From assembly GCA_964501365.1 (NCBI GenBank), contig CAZCST010000039.1, forward strand, positions 62,001 to 126,000: a stretch of DNA of 64,000 nucleotides, written 5' to 3'. A program made the position numbers and the translations under genes. Each line of letters opens with the position of its first letter. The stretch's first letter is position 1. Source of the DNA: CAZAMB01 sp964501365. GTDB taxonomy: Bacteria; Planctomycetota; Phycisphaerae; UBA1845. The notes beneath the pieces are model-generated. The model did not search any database, was not told where the DNA came from, and was given only the letters and a program-made list of their open reading frames with translations. Below are positions 8,387 through 17,319 of the stretch, piece after piece.

Positions 8387-8740
8387 CTACTGGGGATTCC
8401 TGGGCTGCTGTTCCATTTTTTCCAGGATCTTCTCCCATCGTTCCAGAATTCGATCAAATCGGTCTGCTTGTGCTTTCCAACGCGCCTGTAACTCGTCCAA
8501 CCGCTCAACTTGAATTTTCGCCCGCTCCAAATTTGATTCACTCTGAGCAAGTTGCCGGTCTGTCTCTTCCAAGTGTCTCTTTGCAACTTCTAGCTGGCGG
8601 ACATACTCCTCACGTTGCTGTTGAAAAGTTAACCCTTGTCCACTGGCGGTACTTGGAGTTTGTCCACCTCCCCCAGATTGATCGCAGCTCAGACATATAC
8701 CGATCGCAACACATACGATACATCCAAACAAGCGTTTCAT
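8387..8740 (-). CDS. Small coiled-coil lipoprotein
   Basis: 117 residues with a lipoprotein signal (FGCIVCVAIGICLSC, lipidated cysteine near residue 19), a short Gly/Ser/Thr linker, then a continuous charged helix from about 38 to 110 (REEYVRQLEVAKRHLEETDR, QLAQSESNLERAKIQVERL) with clear heptads. No family is recognised. It lies 12 bases after gcvPA and 12 before the zinc-ribbon gene, inside the gcv operon. A periplasmic or membrane-facing structural role is likely from composition; a metabolic role is not. Confidence 0.8.
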   Translation of the reverse strand: MKRLFGCIVCVAIGICLSCDQSGGGGQTPSTASGQGLTFQQQREEYVRQLEVAKRHLEETDRQLAQSESNLERAKIQVERLDELQARWKAQADRFDRILERWEKILEKMEQQPRNPQ

Positions 8741-8752
8741 AGGTTCGCTCTA

Positions 8753-10090
8753 TCAGCATTCGCTAATCACGGCTATCAGTTCGTCAATTTCCTGTTTGGT
8801 TCGTTTTTCCGTCACCGCAACGAGGAAACAATCCTTGTATTTTGCGTCAAACTTCGCCAGCGGCACCCCGCCCAAAATTCCCCGCTCGCGGCATTTGGCG
8901 AGCACCTTGTCCACGCCGCGCGTTGTCCGCACTGTAAACTCCTTGAAAAACGGCGCGGCAAACGCGAGCTCATAGCCCTTCAGCTTCGCGATTGATTCCG
9001 CCGCGTAGTGGGCCTTATCGAAACACTGATTGGCCACCTTGCCGATCCCCTGCCGCCCCATCGCGGCCATGTAGATCGACGCGCGGATCGCGAACAATCC
9101 CTGGTTCGTACAAATGTTGCTCGTCGCCCGCTCGCGCTTGATGTGCTGCTCGCGCGTCTGCAACGCAAGGCAGAACCCACGCTTGCCCTCGCGGTCGGTC
9201 GTCTGCCCCACGATTCGCCCCGGCAACTTCCGAAGATACTTCTCGCGCGTGGCGATCAGCCCCAGATACGGCGCGCCGTATTGCAGGGGAATCCCAAGAC
9301 ACTGCCCCTCCCCAACCACGATGTCCGCGTCGAGTTCGCCGGGCGGCTTCAACATTCCACACGCGATCGGATCGGTCGAAACAATCGCCAGCGCGCCAGC
9401 CGCATGAACGGCCGGAATCACGCGATCCAAACGCTCGATCGCGCCGAAAAAATTCGGACTGGCAACCACCAGGCACGCGGTCTGATCATTCAGCGCCTTG
9501 CCCAGAGCCGCTTCATCCACAACTCCATCTTTGCACGGAACTTCGACGATATCGCCTTCATGCTGTGCCAGATAGGTCTTCAAGACCCGCCGCGTATCGG
9601 GATGCACCGACTCCGCCACCAGCACTCGAGGCCGGCCCGTGATCGACAGCGCCATCATCACTGCCTCAGCCGCCGCACTCGCGCTCTCGTACAAAGATGC
9701 GTTCGACACTTCCATGCCCGTCAGTTCGCAAACCAGCGTCTGAAATTCGAAAAATAGTTGCAGAATGCCCTGCGACGCCTCTGCCTGGTACGGCGTGTAC
9801 GCCGTCAGAAACTCGCTCTGGGCGGCCATCGCATCAACCACAGTCGGAATAAAGTGGTCATACGCTCCGCCTCCCAGAAAGCACACCTGCTGCGTGCAAT
9901 CGCGATTCTTGGCCGCCAGCGACTGCGTATCTCGCAGCAGCTCCAACTCGCTGACCCCGCGCGGCACATTCAAATCGCCCCGAAAGCGGTATTCCCTGGG
10001 AATCGTCGAAAACAAATCCTCGACCGTCCCCACCCCAATCGCGCCAAGCATCGCTCCGCGTTGTTCTTCCGTTATTTGCGTGTATCTCAT
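8753..10090 (-). CDS. gcvPA: Glycine dehydrogenase (decarboxylating) subunit 1
   Basis: 445 residues, normal for the N-terminal half of the split P-protein. It begins RYTQITEEQRGAMLGAIGV, with the IPREYRFRGDLNVP segment and CFLGGGAYDHFIPTVVDAM, which are strongly conserved in GcvPA. YTPYQAEASQGILQLFFEFQ and the ASLYESASAAAEAVMMA block follow. It works with GcvPB as an alpha2-beta2 PLP enzyme in the cytoplasm. It is 15 bases downstream of the YhaM-like gene and is probably expressed from the promoter upstream of that gene. Confidence 0.96.
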   Translation of the reverse strand: MRYTQITEEQRGAMLGAIGVGTVEDLFSTIPREYRFRGDLNVPRGVSELELLRDTQSLAAKNRDCTQQVCFLGGGAYDHFIPTVVDAMAAQSEFLTAYTPYQAEASQGILQLFFEFQTLVCELTGMEVSNASLYESASAAAEAVMMALSITGRPRVLVAESVHPDTRRVLKTYLAQHEGDIVEVPCKDGVVDEAALGKALNDQTACLVVASPNFFGAIERLDRVIPAVHAAGALAIVSTDPIACGMLKPPGELDADIVVGEGQCLGIPLQYGAPYLGLIATREKYLRKLPGRIVGQTTDREGKRGFCLALQTREQHIKRERATSNICTNQGLFAIRASIYMAAMGRQGIGKVANQCFDKAHYAAESIAKLKGYELAFAAPFFKEFTVRTTRGVDKVLAKCRERGILGGVPLAKFDAKYKDCFLVAVTEKRTKQEIDELIAVISEC

Positions 10091-10105
10091 GAATTTCTGA
10101 CTGCC

Positions 10106-11176
10106 CTATCCGAGGTTTGAACTTTTCGACGTTTGGACATTTTGACTTTTCGTTTCGGCCTGTCGGTTTTTCTGCGTTTCGGCGTTTCTTACTCCCATCA
10201 CATCCGGCTTGTACACTTTCGTTTCGAGCGCCTTGTTATAGTTCGTCCAGCGACTGGCCGGGTCACGGTCGTTGTCGATCTCCGCGAAGAACATGCTCAG
10301 CTTTGCGTCGAGGTTGTCGATGTAGTGGATCGCGATTGCCTCCGGGATGGCCGGCAGCTTCGGGCTGCCAAACTCATAGCAGCCGTGATGCGACAGGATA
10401 ATGTGCTGCAAGACCCAGCGCAGTTCCTTGCCAAACGGCGTCCCCATTTTGGCTTCGACCGAGTCGGCCTTTTTGTCCATCCAGATCACGGCCTGTGTGA
10501 TGTGCCCAATAAGCTGACCTTCATCGGTGTAGCCGATGGCCGTCTCGAAGCAAAGTTCCGTTGACTTGGCGATATCATGCAGGAACAATCCGGTCAGCAT
10601 CAGGTCCATGCTGAGCTTGGGATAGTGCGGCACGATGCGCAGCGCGACCTCCAGCACCGACACCGTATGCTCCAGCAATCCGCCGATGTAGGCATGGTGC
10701 ATGGCCGACGCCGCCGGAGCTTTGCGAAACAGCTCCATGAGTTTGGCGTCACCCAAAAATTCCTTGACCAGCGCGGCGAGTTGCGGGTGCTTGATTCCGG
10801 TGAGAATCTCGTTGAGCCGCTTCCACATCGCCTCGGTGTCGAATTTCGTCGCTGGAACAAAATCGGCGAAGTCGAAACTTCCCGGTTCCGCCGGCCGGAC
10901 CGCATCGATGATGAACTGGAGGTTGCCCTTGTAGTTTTCCGCCCGGCCCTTGAAGCGAAGAAACCCCCCTTCGGGCATGCTCTGGAACATATCCTCGCTG
11001 GCCTGCCACGCTCGGGCCACGAGCTGGCCCGTCTTGTCCATGAGGACGGCGTGGATGTACAGACCGCCGTTGGTCGTGGTGCGCAGGTCCTTCGACCGGA
11101 TCAGGAAAATCTCATCCTCGATCCGCTCCCCGGCCTTGATATCGCTGATGTTCCGCCGCCCCAAAGCTGCCTCCAC
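10106..11176 (-). CDS. YhaM-like 3'-5' exoribonuclease (OB-fold plus HD domain)
   Basis: 356 residues. The N-terminal ~100 form an OB-fold (SDIKAGERIEDEIFLIRSKD, then LYIHAVLMDKTGQLVARAW). An HD phosphohydrolase domain follows: AMHHAYIGGLLEHTVSV, the metal motif LFLHDIAKSTEL, GHITQAVIW and HIILSHHGCYEFGSPKLPAI, as in YhaM/CbfI proteins that trim RNA and single-stranded DNA. The last ~28 residues (RNAETQKNRQAETK and QNVQTSKSSNLG) are encoded by a low-complexity repeat of a type otherwise seen between genes, so the tail is probably an acquired extension. Start is GTG at 11176, only 12 bases below a good -10 box, so the mRNA may be nearly leaderless. Confidence 0.86.
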   Translation of the reverse strand: MEAALGRRNISDIKAGERIEDEIFLIRSKDLRTTTNGGLYIHAVLMDKTGQLVARAWQASEDMFQSMPEGGFLRFKGRAENYKGNLQFIIDAVRPAEPGSFDFADFVPATKFDTEAMWKRLNEILTGIKHPQLAALVKEFLGDAKLMELFRKAPAASAMHHAYIGGLLEHTVSVLEVALRIVPHYPKLSMDLMLTGLFLHDIAKSTELCFETAIGYTDEGQLIGHITQAVIWMDKKADSVEAKMGTPFGKELRWVLQHIILSHHGCYEFGSPKLPAIPEAIAIHYIDNLDAKLSMFFAEIDNDRDPASRWTNYNKALETKVYKPDVMGVRNAETQKNRQAETKSQNVQTSKSSNLG

Positions 11177-11188
11177 CGCAAAAATGGG

Positions 11189-11216
11189 ATTATAAGGCAG
11201 GAATCAAATGGCTCAA
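11189..11216 (-). promoter_or_regulatory. Sigma-70-type promoter for the yhaM-gcv operon
   Basis: On the minus strand TTGAGC (11216-11211) is followed after 16 bases by a perfect TATAAT (11194-11189). Transcription would start near 11182, about six bases before the GTG at 11176, leaving almost no 5' leader. The operon downstream contains the exoribonuclease, gcvPA, two small genes and gcvPB. No glycine-riboswitch structure is visible because there is no leader to hold one. Confidence 0.62.
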
Positions 11217-11397
11217 ATTGGTTGCGGGTGGATCATGCATTCTCGCCAAAATCCCGCTTGTTTTTCACGGCAGGTGCGCTTCCAGGCCCGCAGGGTGACG
11301 CGAATGGTTGGCCATCATGATCGCACTGGCGGAACGAACAGACTCCTAAATAATGGGCGATCGAAGCCGAATGACAGGCATGAAAGAAACCTCCGTT

Positions 11398-12285
11398 ATG
11401 AGCAAGAAGTCGATTATTGTTTTTGTCTCGCTGCTCCTCCTTGTCAGCTGGGCCGTACAGGGATTGGCCATCTATGTCGTCGGCGATCTGAACTCCGTGC
11501 GCGCAACGCCATGGCTCATCTCTCTCATGTTTTTTCCAACGATCGCCGCTCTTATCTATCGGTTTGGGTTCAATCGAGACGCGTTTCGACATGTGCACGC
11601 CTGGCCGGGCAATCCCATCTATCTGTTCTTGGCGGCACTGGTCCCCGCCGCAACATCGCTGGTGGTCCTGGCCATTGTTGAGTTCGCGGGATGGGGCCAT
11701 TGCGAATTCTTCGCTTTTTCCTCTCACTCCGTCCAGTTGCTCAAGGGTCCCTGGGTGCTGGGATCCGGCGTGCAGTCGTGGTGGATGTTTGCCGCAAACA
11801 TCGCAGCCACAGCGATTGTGTTTTCGCTTATCAACTCGGTGGTTGCCGTGGGAGAAGAGTTTTGCTGGCGCGGATTCCTGCAAGGCCATATGATCGAAAA
11901 GTTCGGAACCATTGGTGCAATCACGCTGCTGGGATTGATCTGGGCGTATTGGCACCTCCCATCGAATCTCGCCGGGTACAACTATACTCAGACGCCGGTG
12001 CTGGGCGGGCTGGTACTGTTCCCAGTGCAACTGGTTGCAGAATCGCTTGTCATGGCCTGGCTGACCATTCGGGCGAGAAGTTTCTGGCCGGCAGTCGTGA
12101 TGCATGGCTCGGGTAATGGAATCGGCGAGGGAATCCTCAGCCACATCACACTCGCCGAACACGTATCGCAACTAAGAGTGGACATGACTTCAATCATCGT
12201 TGCCCTGGTGCTGGGAATTGCCTGCGCGTGGGTTCTGGTGCGCAGGCGTGCGGGGCGCAACGAGCCGACACACATAGGTGCATGA
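11398..12285 (+). CDS. CPBP family intramembrane metalloprotease (CAAX protease-like)
   Basis: 295 residues with about eight hydrophobic segments. The family motifs are present: EEFCWRGFLQG (EExxxR, about residue 160), WAYWHLP (the second conserved histidine), and ARSFWPAVVMHGSGNG (third conserved motif with His). These glutamyl-type proteases of the Abi/CAAX family act within the inner membrane; bacterial members process peptides or have immunity roles, and the substrate here is unknown. Upstream ATGs at 11353 and 11380 exist; 11398 starts just before the first hydrophobic segment. It diverges from the yhaM-gcv operon. Confidence 0.86.
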   Translation: MSKKSIIVFVSLLLLVSWAVQGLAIYVVGDLNSVRATPWLISLMFFPTIAALIYRFGFNRDAFRHVHAWPGNPIYLFLAALVPAATSLVVLAIVEFAGWGHCEFFAFSSHSVQLLKGPWVLGSGVQSWWMFAANIAATAIVFSLINSVVAVGEEFCWRGFLQGHMIEKFGTIGAITLLGLIWAYWHLPSNLAGYNYTQTPVLGGLVLFPVQLVAESLVMAWLTIRARSFWPAVVMHGSGNGIGEGILSHITLAEHVSQLRVDMTSIIVALVLGIACAWVLVRRRAGRNEPTHIGA

Positions 12286-12424
12286 CGTGGCGACGGAAAA
12301 TACCGGTTGCGGCCATCATGTATGACACGAGTGCATGCCGGTGTTAGTATTTCCTCGCTTCAGCCGGAAAAGTCGGCCGCGCTGAAACTCGAAATTCCTG
12401 TTCATCCTTAACAAGGAGCCAACC

Positions 12425-12910
12425 ATGAATCCTCGCCAGCACGCCGTCGCACTCCTCGAATTCACCCGCAAAGTCTCGAACGACATTTTGAAGGGCATCA
12501 CCGACGACAAACTCACGCACCAACCCTCCCCCACCGACAACCACGCACTCTGGGTCATGGGCCACCTCGCGGCCACCGATGGTTGGATCGCAAGCACGCT
12601 GAATATTCCCGGCGTAAACGTCCCGGAACCTGTAACCAAGGCGTATTCCGGAGGCTCAAAACCTTCGCCCAAGGGAAACCCGCCCGTGGCCGATGTCCGC
12701 AAGGCATTCAACGAAGCACACGCCGCCGTCGTTGCGTGGCTTCGGGAGGCCCCCGAATCGGCCCTGACTACAGACCTCAAGGAAAAGACCGGCGGCTTCG
12801 CGACGGACCCCATCGATGCGATGCTCAAGCTTTCCTGGCACGAAGGCTGGCACATGGGCCAGGTGGCCAATGTCCGAAAGGCACTGGGTCTGCCGAGCGT
12901 TCTTGGCTAA
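12425..12910 (+). CDS. DinB family protein, single domain
   Basis: 161 residues preceded by AAGGAG about eight bases before the ATG. It has the DinB layout: an N-terminal helix (PRQHAVALLEFTRKVSNDIL), a metal histidine in WVMGHLAATDGWI, and two more in SWHEGWHMGQVANVRKALGL near the C-terminus, giving the three-histidine metal site. Unlike the protein at 5406 it is a single unit. Such enzymes are often thiol-dependent transferases or of unknown activity; nothing nearby identifies a substrate. Confidence 0.88.
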   Translation: MNPRQHAVALLEFTRKVSNDILKGITDDKLTHQPSPTDNHALWVMGHLAATDGWIASTLNIPGVNVPEPVTKAYSGGSKPSPKGNPPVADVRKAFNEAHAAVVAWLREAPESALTTDLKEKTGGFATDPIDAMLKLSWHEGWHMGQVANVRKALGLPSVLG

Positions 12911-12963
12911 TCGTCCTGCGGGTCGCCACTCCCATTCTGCCCATTCATTGTCAAGAAGAGAGG

Positions 12964-13971
12964 TTAGTGCGCCGAAGGTTTGGAATGATCGATGTATCCT
13001 TCGGGATGGGATCGATGCCAATTCCACGCCGTTTCGATGGTACGGGTTATGTCGGTGTACTTTGGCTGCCAGCCGAAGCGTTTATGAATGGCGTCTGCCT
13101 GTGCGACGAGTTCCGGCGGATCGCCCGGTCGCCGCGACGCGACCGGTGCCGGAATTCTGTGCTGCGTCACTTTTCGGGCGGCCTGTACAACCTCAAGCAC
13201 ACTGACTCCCACGCCCGTTCCGACGTTGTAGGCCTCAAATTTCCCTGGCTCCAGCCGTTCGACTGCCATTCGGTGGATGGCGGCCAGATCCTCGACGTGG
13301 ATATAATCGCGGATGCACGTCCCGTCGCGGGTCGGGTAATCATCGCCGAAAATCGTCACCTGATCCGCTTTCCCCAGGGCCACGCTTAAGACCCGCGGAA
13401 TCAGATGCGATTCCGGATCGTGGTCTTCGCCAATGGTCGCGTCGGCAGACGCTCCAGCCGCATTGAAATATCGCAGTGCGGTCGCGCCCAGACCCCACGC
13501 AGTGGCCGCATCCTCCAAAAGCCATTCGATCGCCAATTTCGTTCGGCCATACGGATTCATCGGGGCCTTGGGACAATCTTCCCCAATGGGCACACGGGCC
13601 GGAACGCCATAGACCGCGCAGCTTGAGCTGAAGATGAATCGTAAGACGTTGTGCCGCCGCATTGCCTCCAGCAACGCAACGCTGTTGACCACGTTGTTCC
13701 GGTAATATCGAAGCGGATCGCGAACCGACTCACCGACCTCGGCGAATGCTGCAAAATGCATGACAGCATCAAATCGCTCCTGTCCGAACGTGCGGTCCAG
13801 CAGCACCAGGTCAGCCAAGTCACCTGCAACGAGCTTCGCCCGTGCATCAACGGCCTGCCGATGTCCGTTGAGCAAACTGTCGAAAACGACTGCATCGTGC
13901 CCGGCGTCGCACAACGCACGGAGGCAATGACTCCCCACATATCCCGCCCCGCCGGTCACAAGAACTCGCAT
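12964..13971 (-). CDS. galE: UDP-glucose 4-epimerase
   Basis: 335 residues, an extended SDR enzyme. The Rossmann motif VTGGAGYVGSH opens the protein, DSLLNGHRQAV follows, and the catalytic set is FSSSCAVYGVP (Ser) plus PYGRTKL (YxxxK). NVGTGVGVSVLEVV and PASRRPGDPPELVA-like sequences match GalE. It interconverts UDP-glucose and UDP-galactose and would supply sugars for exopolysaccharide or LPS. It converges with the DinB gene across a ~50-base gap that shows no clear terminator. Confidence 0.95.
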   Translation of the reverse strand: MRVLVTGGAGYVGSHCLRALCDAGHDAVVFDSLLNGHRQAVDARAKLVAGDLADLVLLDRTFGQERFDAVMHFAAFAEVGESVRDPLRYYRNNVVNSVALLEAMRRHNVLRFIFSSSCAVYGVPARVPIGEDCPKAPMNPYGRTKLAIEWLLEDAATAWGLGATALRYFNAAGASADATIGEDHDPESHLIPRVLSVALGKADQVTIFGDDYPTRDGTCIRDYIHVEDLAAIHRMAVERLEPGKFEAYNVGTGVGVSVLEVVQAARKVTQHRIPAPVASRRPGDPPELVAQADAIHKRFGWQPKYTDITRTIETAWNWHRSHPEGYIDHSKPSAH

Positions 13972-14237
13972 GGTTTGATCCTAACACAGGGTCTGCATGG
14001 CGAAAAACAGGAGTCATTGCCCGGCTGAAGGGGCTCCTTCTGTGCGATTTTGTCGTTTGGCGTACAAAACACTCAGAGGGCTGCGAATAGCGCATGGGAA
14101 TTTACGAAGTAGCTTATAATCAAGTACGACGCCGTTCAGAACGAATTGACCGCCCGTCGTCTGCGTTACGGGATTGAAAAAATGCGACGTCGGATTCATT
14201 ACGGCGTGCCCTTGCAGGGTAAACGGCAAGAAATCCG

Positions 14238-14972
14238 ATGAGCGAGGAACCTCAGGTGGAAAGCAAATCAGTACTGGGAGTTCGTCATGCCGTGCTGGCC
14301 TATGCGGCTCCACGCTCGTTGTTTTCGCGCGTCGAAGACACCGGGGCGTACGGCTGGTCGCTGATCACCTTGCTGGGCTTGATGACGTTGATCGGATACG
14401 CCCAGGTACAGACGGGCCTCATTGATGCATCCGTCGATCGAAAAACCGAACAGCAAAAAGCCGAAATTGAAAAGAACGAAGGCGACCTCAAGGACCGCGT
14501 CGCCCTGAAGGATAGCCTTGATGCGATCGATAAGCAGGCCGTATTTCAAAAAATGATCGCGCGATTAGGCAGCATCGTCGCCGCCCCGGTCTCCATGCTG
14601 GCCTCGTTCCTTCTGATTGCTTCGATTCTCTATGCAATCGTGGCCCTGACCGGCCGCAAGCCGGAATACCACACGCTCATGTCCATCTGCGTGTATGCGG
14701 GGTACATCGAGCTTCTGGGCGCTGTCGTCGGTCTGGCGATGATGCTGCAGTATCGATCCATGGACGTCGGCACGTCCTTGGCGGCCCTTGCCCCGCCCGG
14801 AAAGCCGTCGGTACTTGCCGCCATCGATCCCTTTCGCATCTGGTTTTGGGTCCTCGTGGCGATCGGCCTCACCGTAACAAGGCAATTAAGTCGGCGGATG
14901 GCCATTGCTGCATGTGTTGTCATGGGACTGGCGGGACTGGGAATGCACGCGGCATTGGAGATGGCGGGCTAG
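14238..14972 (+). CDS. Yip1 domain membrane protein
   Basis: 244 residues. The N-terminus (RHAVLAYAAPRSLFSRVEDTGAYGWSLITLL) has the pattern of bacterial YIP1-domain proteins, with a hydrophobic segment followed by a charged loop (KTEQQKAEIEKNEGDLKDRV), then about four further transmembrane helices (VSMLASFLLIASILYAIVAL; LMSICVYAGYIELLGAVVGL; IWFWVLVAIGLTV; CVVMGLAGLGMHAALEMAG). Bacterial Yip1 proteins have no settled function. It stands just upstream of the MacAB-like efflux genes on the same strand with a ~95-base gap, and may be cotranscribed. Confidence 0.75.
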   Translation: MSEEPQVESKSVLGVRHAVLAYAAPRSLFSRVEDTGAYGWSLITLLGLMTLIGYAQVQTGLIDASVDRKTEQQKAEIEKNEGDLKDRVALKDSLDAIDKQAVFQKMIARLGSIVAAPVSMLASFLLIASILYAIVALTGRKPEYHTLMSICVYAGYIELLGAVVGLAMMLQYRSMDVGTSLAALAPPGKPSVLAAIDPFRIWFWVLVAIGLTVTRQLSRRMAIAACVVMGLAGLGMHAALEMAG

Positions 14973-15067
14973 CCGGCTGGGCATAACGAATGGAGAAGTT
15001 CCAAAGTTCAAGGACGTAGGAATTCAAGGGTGAAGCGGTGGGCGACTCGCCATCGCAGGAGAGGTTC

Positions 15068-16498
15068 ATGAAGGCATTGTTGACACTGTTGCTTCTGGCC
15101 GCGATTTGCGCCGGAGTTTTTGCACTGGGCAGCCTGCGAAAGGGAGCAACGGACAAGCCGATGCTCCACGTCGCGGAAGAAGTCGCCCTGACGGTCAATG
15201 TCGCCAAGCCGGAGAAAGGCGAAATCATTCGTCTGGTTCAGGCCCCTGGAGATGTCGAGCCTGTGCTCGAAGTCGACATTCGCTCGGAAATCGTCGCCAA
15301 GATCGAAGAAATGCCCGTGGAGGAAGGCGATCAGGTCAAGAAGGGAGATTTGCTTTGCCGGCTCGACGACAAACAGCTCCTGGCGGATCTGGAATCAGGC
15401 GAGGCGCGGATTGCGCAGCTCAAGGCTTCGATCAACAACGCGCAAACTGATCTTGAAAAGTGCGAGCGAGACCTGGTGCGACAAGTGTCGCTCTCAGAGT
15501 CCGAAGCCACGTCGGATCTCGAACTCCGCGATTACAAGACGTTGCGGGACAAGGCCAGGGCCATCCGCGAAATGCGCGAGCATGAGCTCGGCGAGGCGGA
15601 GGCAGGCCTGAAGCGCATTCGGGAAAACCTGGCAAAGACGATCATTCGGTCGCCCATCGACGGCGTCATATCCAAGCGAATGGCCAAGCAGGGCGAAGTG
15701 GTCATCACGGGCACAATGAACAACCCCGGAACGACCATCATGACCATCAGCGATTTGTCGCGGATGCAGGTGCGGGCTCGCGTGGACGAAGTTGATGTGC
15801 CGCTCGTCAAAGCTGACCAGAAAGCCCGCATCTACCTCCAAACGGACCAGAACAATCCGGTTCCCGCCCGCGTCATGCGCGTCGCCTCAAAGGGCACAAA
15901 GCAGGCGGGACGAGACGTCGTCTCATTTGAGACGTTGCTTGAAGTGGTTTCCAACGATGGACGCGTCAAGCCCGGAATGACTGCCAACGTGGAGGTTGAG
16001 GTCGCAAGGCGCGACGAGGCCATCACCGTTCCGGTGGAGGCCATTATGCACCGCATGCGCAAGGACCTCCCCGATTCGTTGGTCGCGGAATTCGACGCCA
16101 AGCAGGCCAATGTCGATTTGTCCACGCGGGCCAAGCAGGCCCAATACATCAAAGTGCTCTACGTCATGGACAAGGATGCGGCCAAGGTGCGCCTGGTCGA
16201 GTCTGGCATCGCTGACACAAAGCGCGTCGAATTGACCGAAGGCGTCCAACTGGATGACACCGTGATCATCGGACCCTACCGAAGCCTCGATCAACTCAAG
16301 GACGGCAAGAAAGTCGCGTTGAGTGACAAGGACAAGAAGGGCAAGCCGGGCGAAAAGTCAGCGGAATCAAAGGAGCAGCAGGCGACCAAGGACGCAAAAT
16401 CTGACGATAAAAAAGACCAGGAAGCCAATAAGGACGAGGCCAAAAAGTCGGAGTCCGAAGAAAAAGAAAAGACGGCCGAAGCGAGGAAGTCGCCGTGA
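15068..16498 (+). CDS. Efflux periplasmic adaptor (HlyD/MacA-like membrane fusion protein)
   Basis: 476 residues. AGGAGAGG lies directly upstream of the ATG at 15068, deciding that start over upstream codons; a signal anchor follows (ALLTLLLLAAICAGVFALG). The lipoyl half-motifs flank a long coiled-coil hairpin (GDVEPVLEVDIRSEIVAKI; about 60-180; then IRSPIDGVISKRMAKQGEVV), followed by a beta-barrel region. The C-terminal ~60 residues are unusual: a Lys/Glu/Asp-rich low-complexity tail that most MacA relatives lack. Its stop overlaps the ATPase start (GTGA). It would link the inner-membrane ABC permeases to an outer-membrane exit; no TolC gene is in the window. Confidence 0.9.
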   Translation: MKALLTLLLLAAICAGVFALGSLRKGATDKPMLHVAEEVALTVNVAKPEKGEIIRLVQAPGDVEPVLEVDIRSEIVAKIEEMPVEEGDQVKKGDLLCRLDDKQLLADLESGEARIAQLKASINNAQTDLEKCERDLVRQVSLSESEATSDLELRDYKTLRDKARAIREMREHELGEAEAGLKRIRENLAKTIIRSPIDGVISKRMAKQGEVVITGTMNNPGTTIMTISDLSRMQVRARVDEVDVPLVKADQKARIYLQTDQNNPVPARVMRVASKGTKQAGRDVVSFETLLEVVSNDGRVKPGMTANVEVEVARRDEAITVPVEAIMHRMRKDLPDSLVAEFDAKQANVDLSTRAKQAQYIKVLYVMDKDAAKVRLVESGIADTKRVELTEGVQLDDTVIIGPYRSLDQLKDGKKVALSDKDKKGKPGEKSAESKEQQATKDAKSDDKKDQEANKDEAKKSESEEKEKTAEARKSP

Positions 16499-17271
16499 GC
16501 TTGCAAAACGACGGACTTCGCAAACCGGTCATTGAGCTGCGCGATATCGAAAAAATCTATCGCGTCGGAACAGAGCTGGTCCGCGCACTGCGCGGCGTAT
16601 CGCTGACCATCCGCGAAAATGAATACGTCGCGATCATGGGGCCAAGCGGTTCCGGCAAGAGCACCATGATGAACATCCTGGGCTGCCTCGACATTCCCAC
16701 CAGCGGCACCTACTTCCTCAACGGCAAGGACGTGGCGAAGTTATCCCAGTCGAAACTCGCCCGCGTGCGCGGCCGCCAGATCGGGTTTGTCTTTCAGACG
16801 TTTGAACTGTTGCCACGCACGACGGCCCTCAAAAACGTGCAGATGCCCCTCATGTATACCCAGTCACCCAATCGCAAGCAGCGGGCTGTGGCGGCGCTCA
16901 AGCGCGTCGGACTTCTCGACCGTGCCCACCACCGACCGAATCAACTTTCCGGCGGGCAAAAGCAGCGCGTGGCCATTGCCCGGGCGCTCGCCCAGGAACC
17001 GGACATCATTCTGGCCGACGAGCCGACCGGAAATCTCGATAGCGCCACGGGCGAGGAGATCATGAATATCTTCGATTCCCTGCACCGCGAAGGGCAGACC
17101 ATCATCGTCGTGACGCACGAAGAGGATATTGCCGCCCGCTGCCACCGCGTCATCCGTCTCAAGGATGGACTGCTGGCGACGGACACCGTGAACAAGGTAA
17201 TGCCGATCGCCAGCCTGCCATTGCCGAATCGGTCGGTTGTGAGCGCAGCCCCGACGGCCATGCTCGTTTGA
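16495..17271 (+). CDS. ABC transporter ATP-binding protein (MacB/LolD type)
   Basis: 258 residues; GTG start overlapping the adaptor stop (GTGA). Walker A GPSGSGKST (about 44-52), Q-loop FQTFELLPRTTALKNVQMPL, signature LSGGQKQRVAIARAL, Walker B ILADEPTGNLDS and H-loop VVTHE are all present. FELLPRTTALKNVQMPLMY is characteristic of the MacB/LolD/FtsE-like group of lipoprotein and macrolide exporters. It would power the two permeases encoded next. Substrate unknown. Confidence 0.95.
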   Translation: MSLQNDGLRKPVIELRDIEKIYRVGTELVRALRGVSLTIRENEYVAIMGPSGSGKSTMMNILGCLDIPTSGTYFLNGKDVAKLSQSKLARVRGRQIGFVFQTFELLPRTTALKNVQMPLMYTQSPNRKQRAVAALKRVGLLDRAHHRPNQLSGGQKQRVAIARALAQEPDIILADEPTGNLDSATGEEIMNIFDSLHREGQTIIVVTHEEDIAARCHRVIRLKDGLLATDTVNKVMPIASLPLPNRSVVSAAPTAMLV

Positions 17272-17319
17272 TCGGCGGTGGGAAATCGGACATGGACAAT
17301 TGATGATCGAAGCAGCCCC

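Noticed and set aside
14014..14313. Minus-strand ORF of 99 codons between galE and the Yip1 gene
   Set aside because: Overlaps the Yip1 start; no ribosome site, no recognisable domain. A 61-codon part could be real but cannot be supported.
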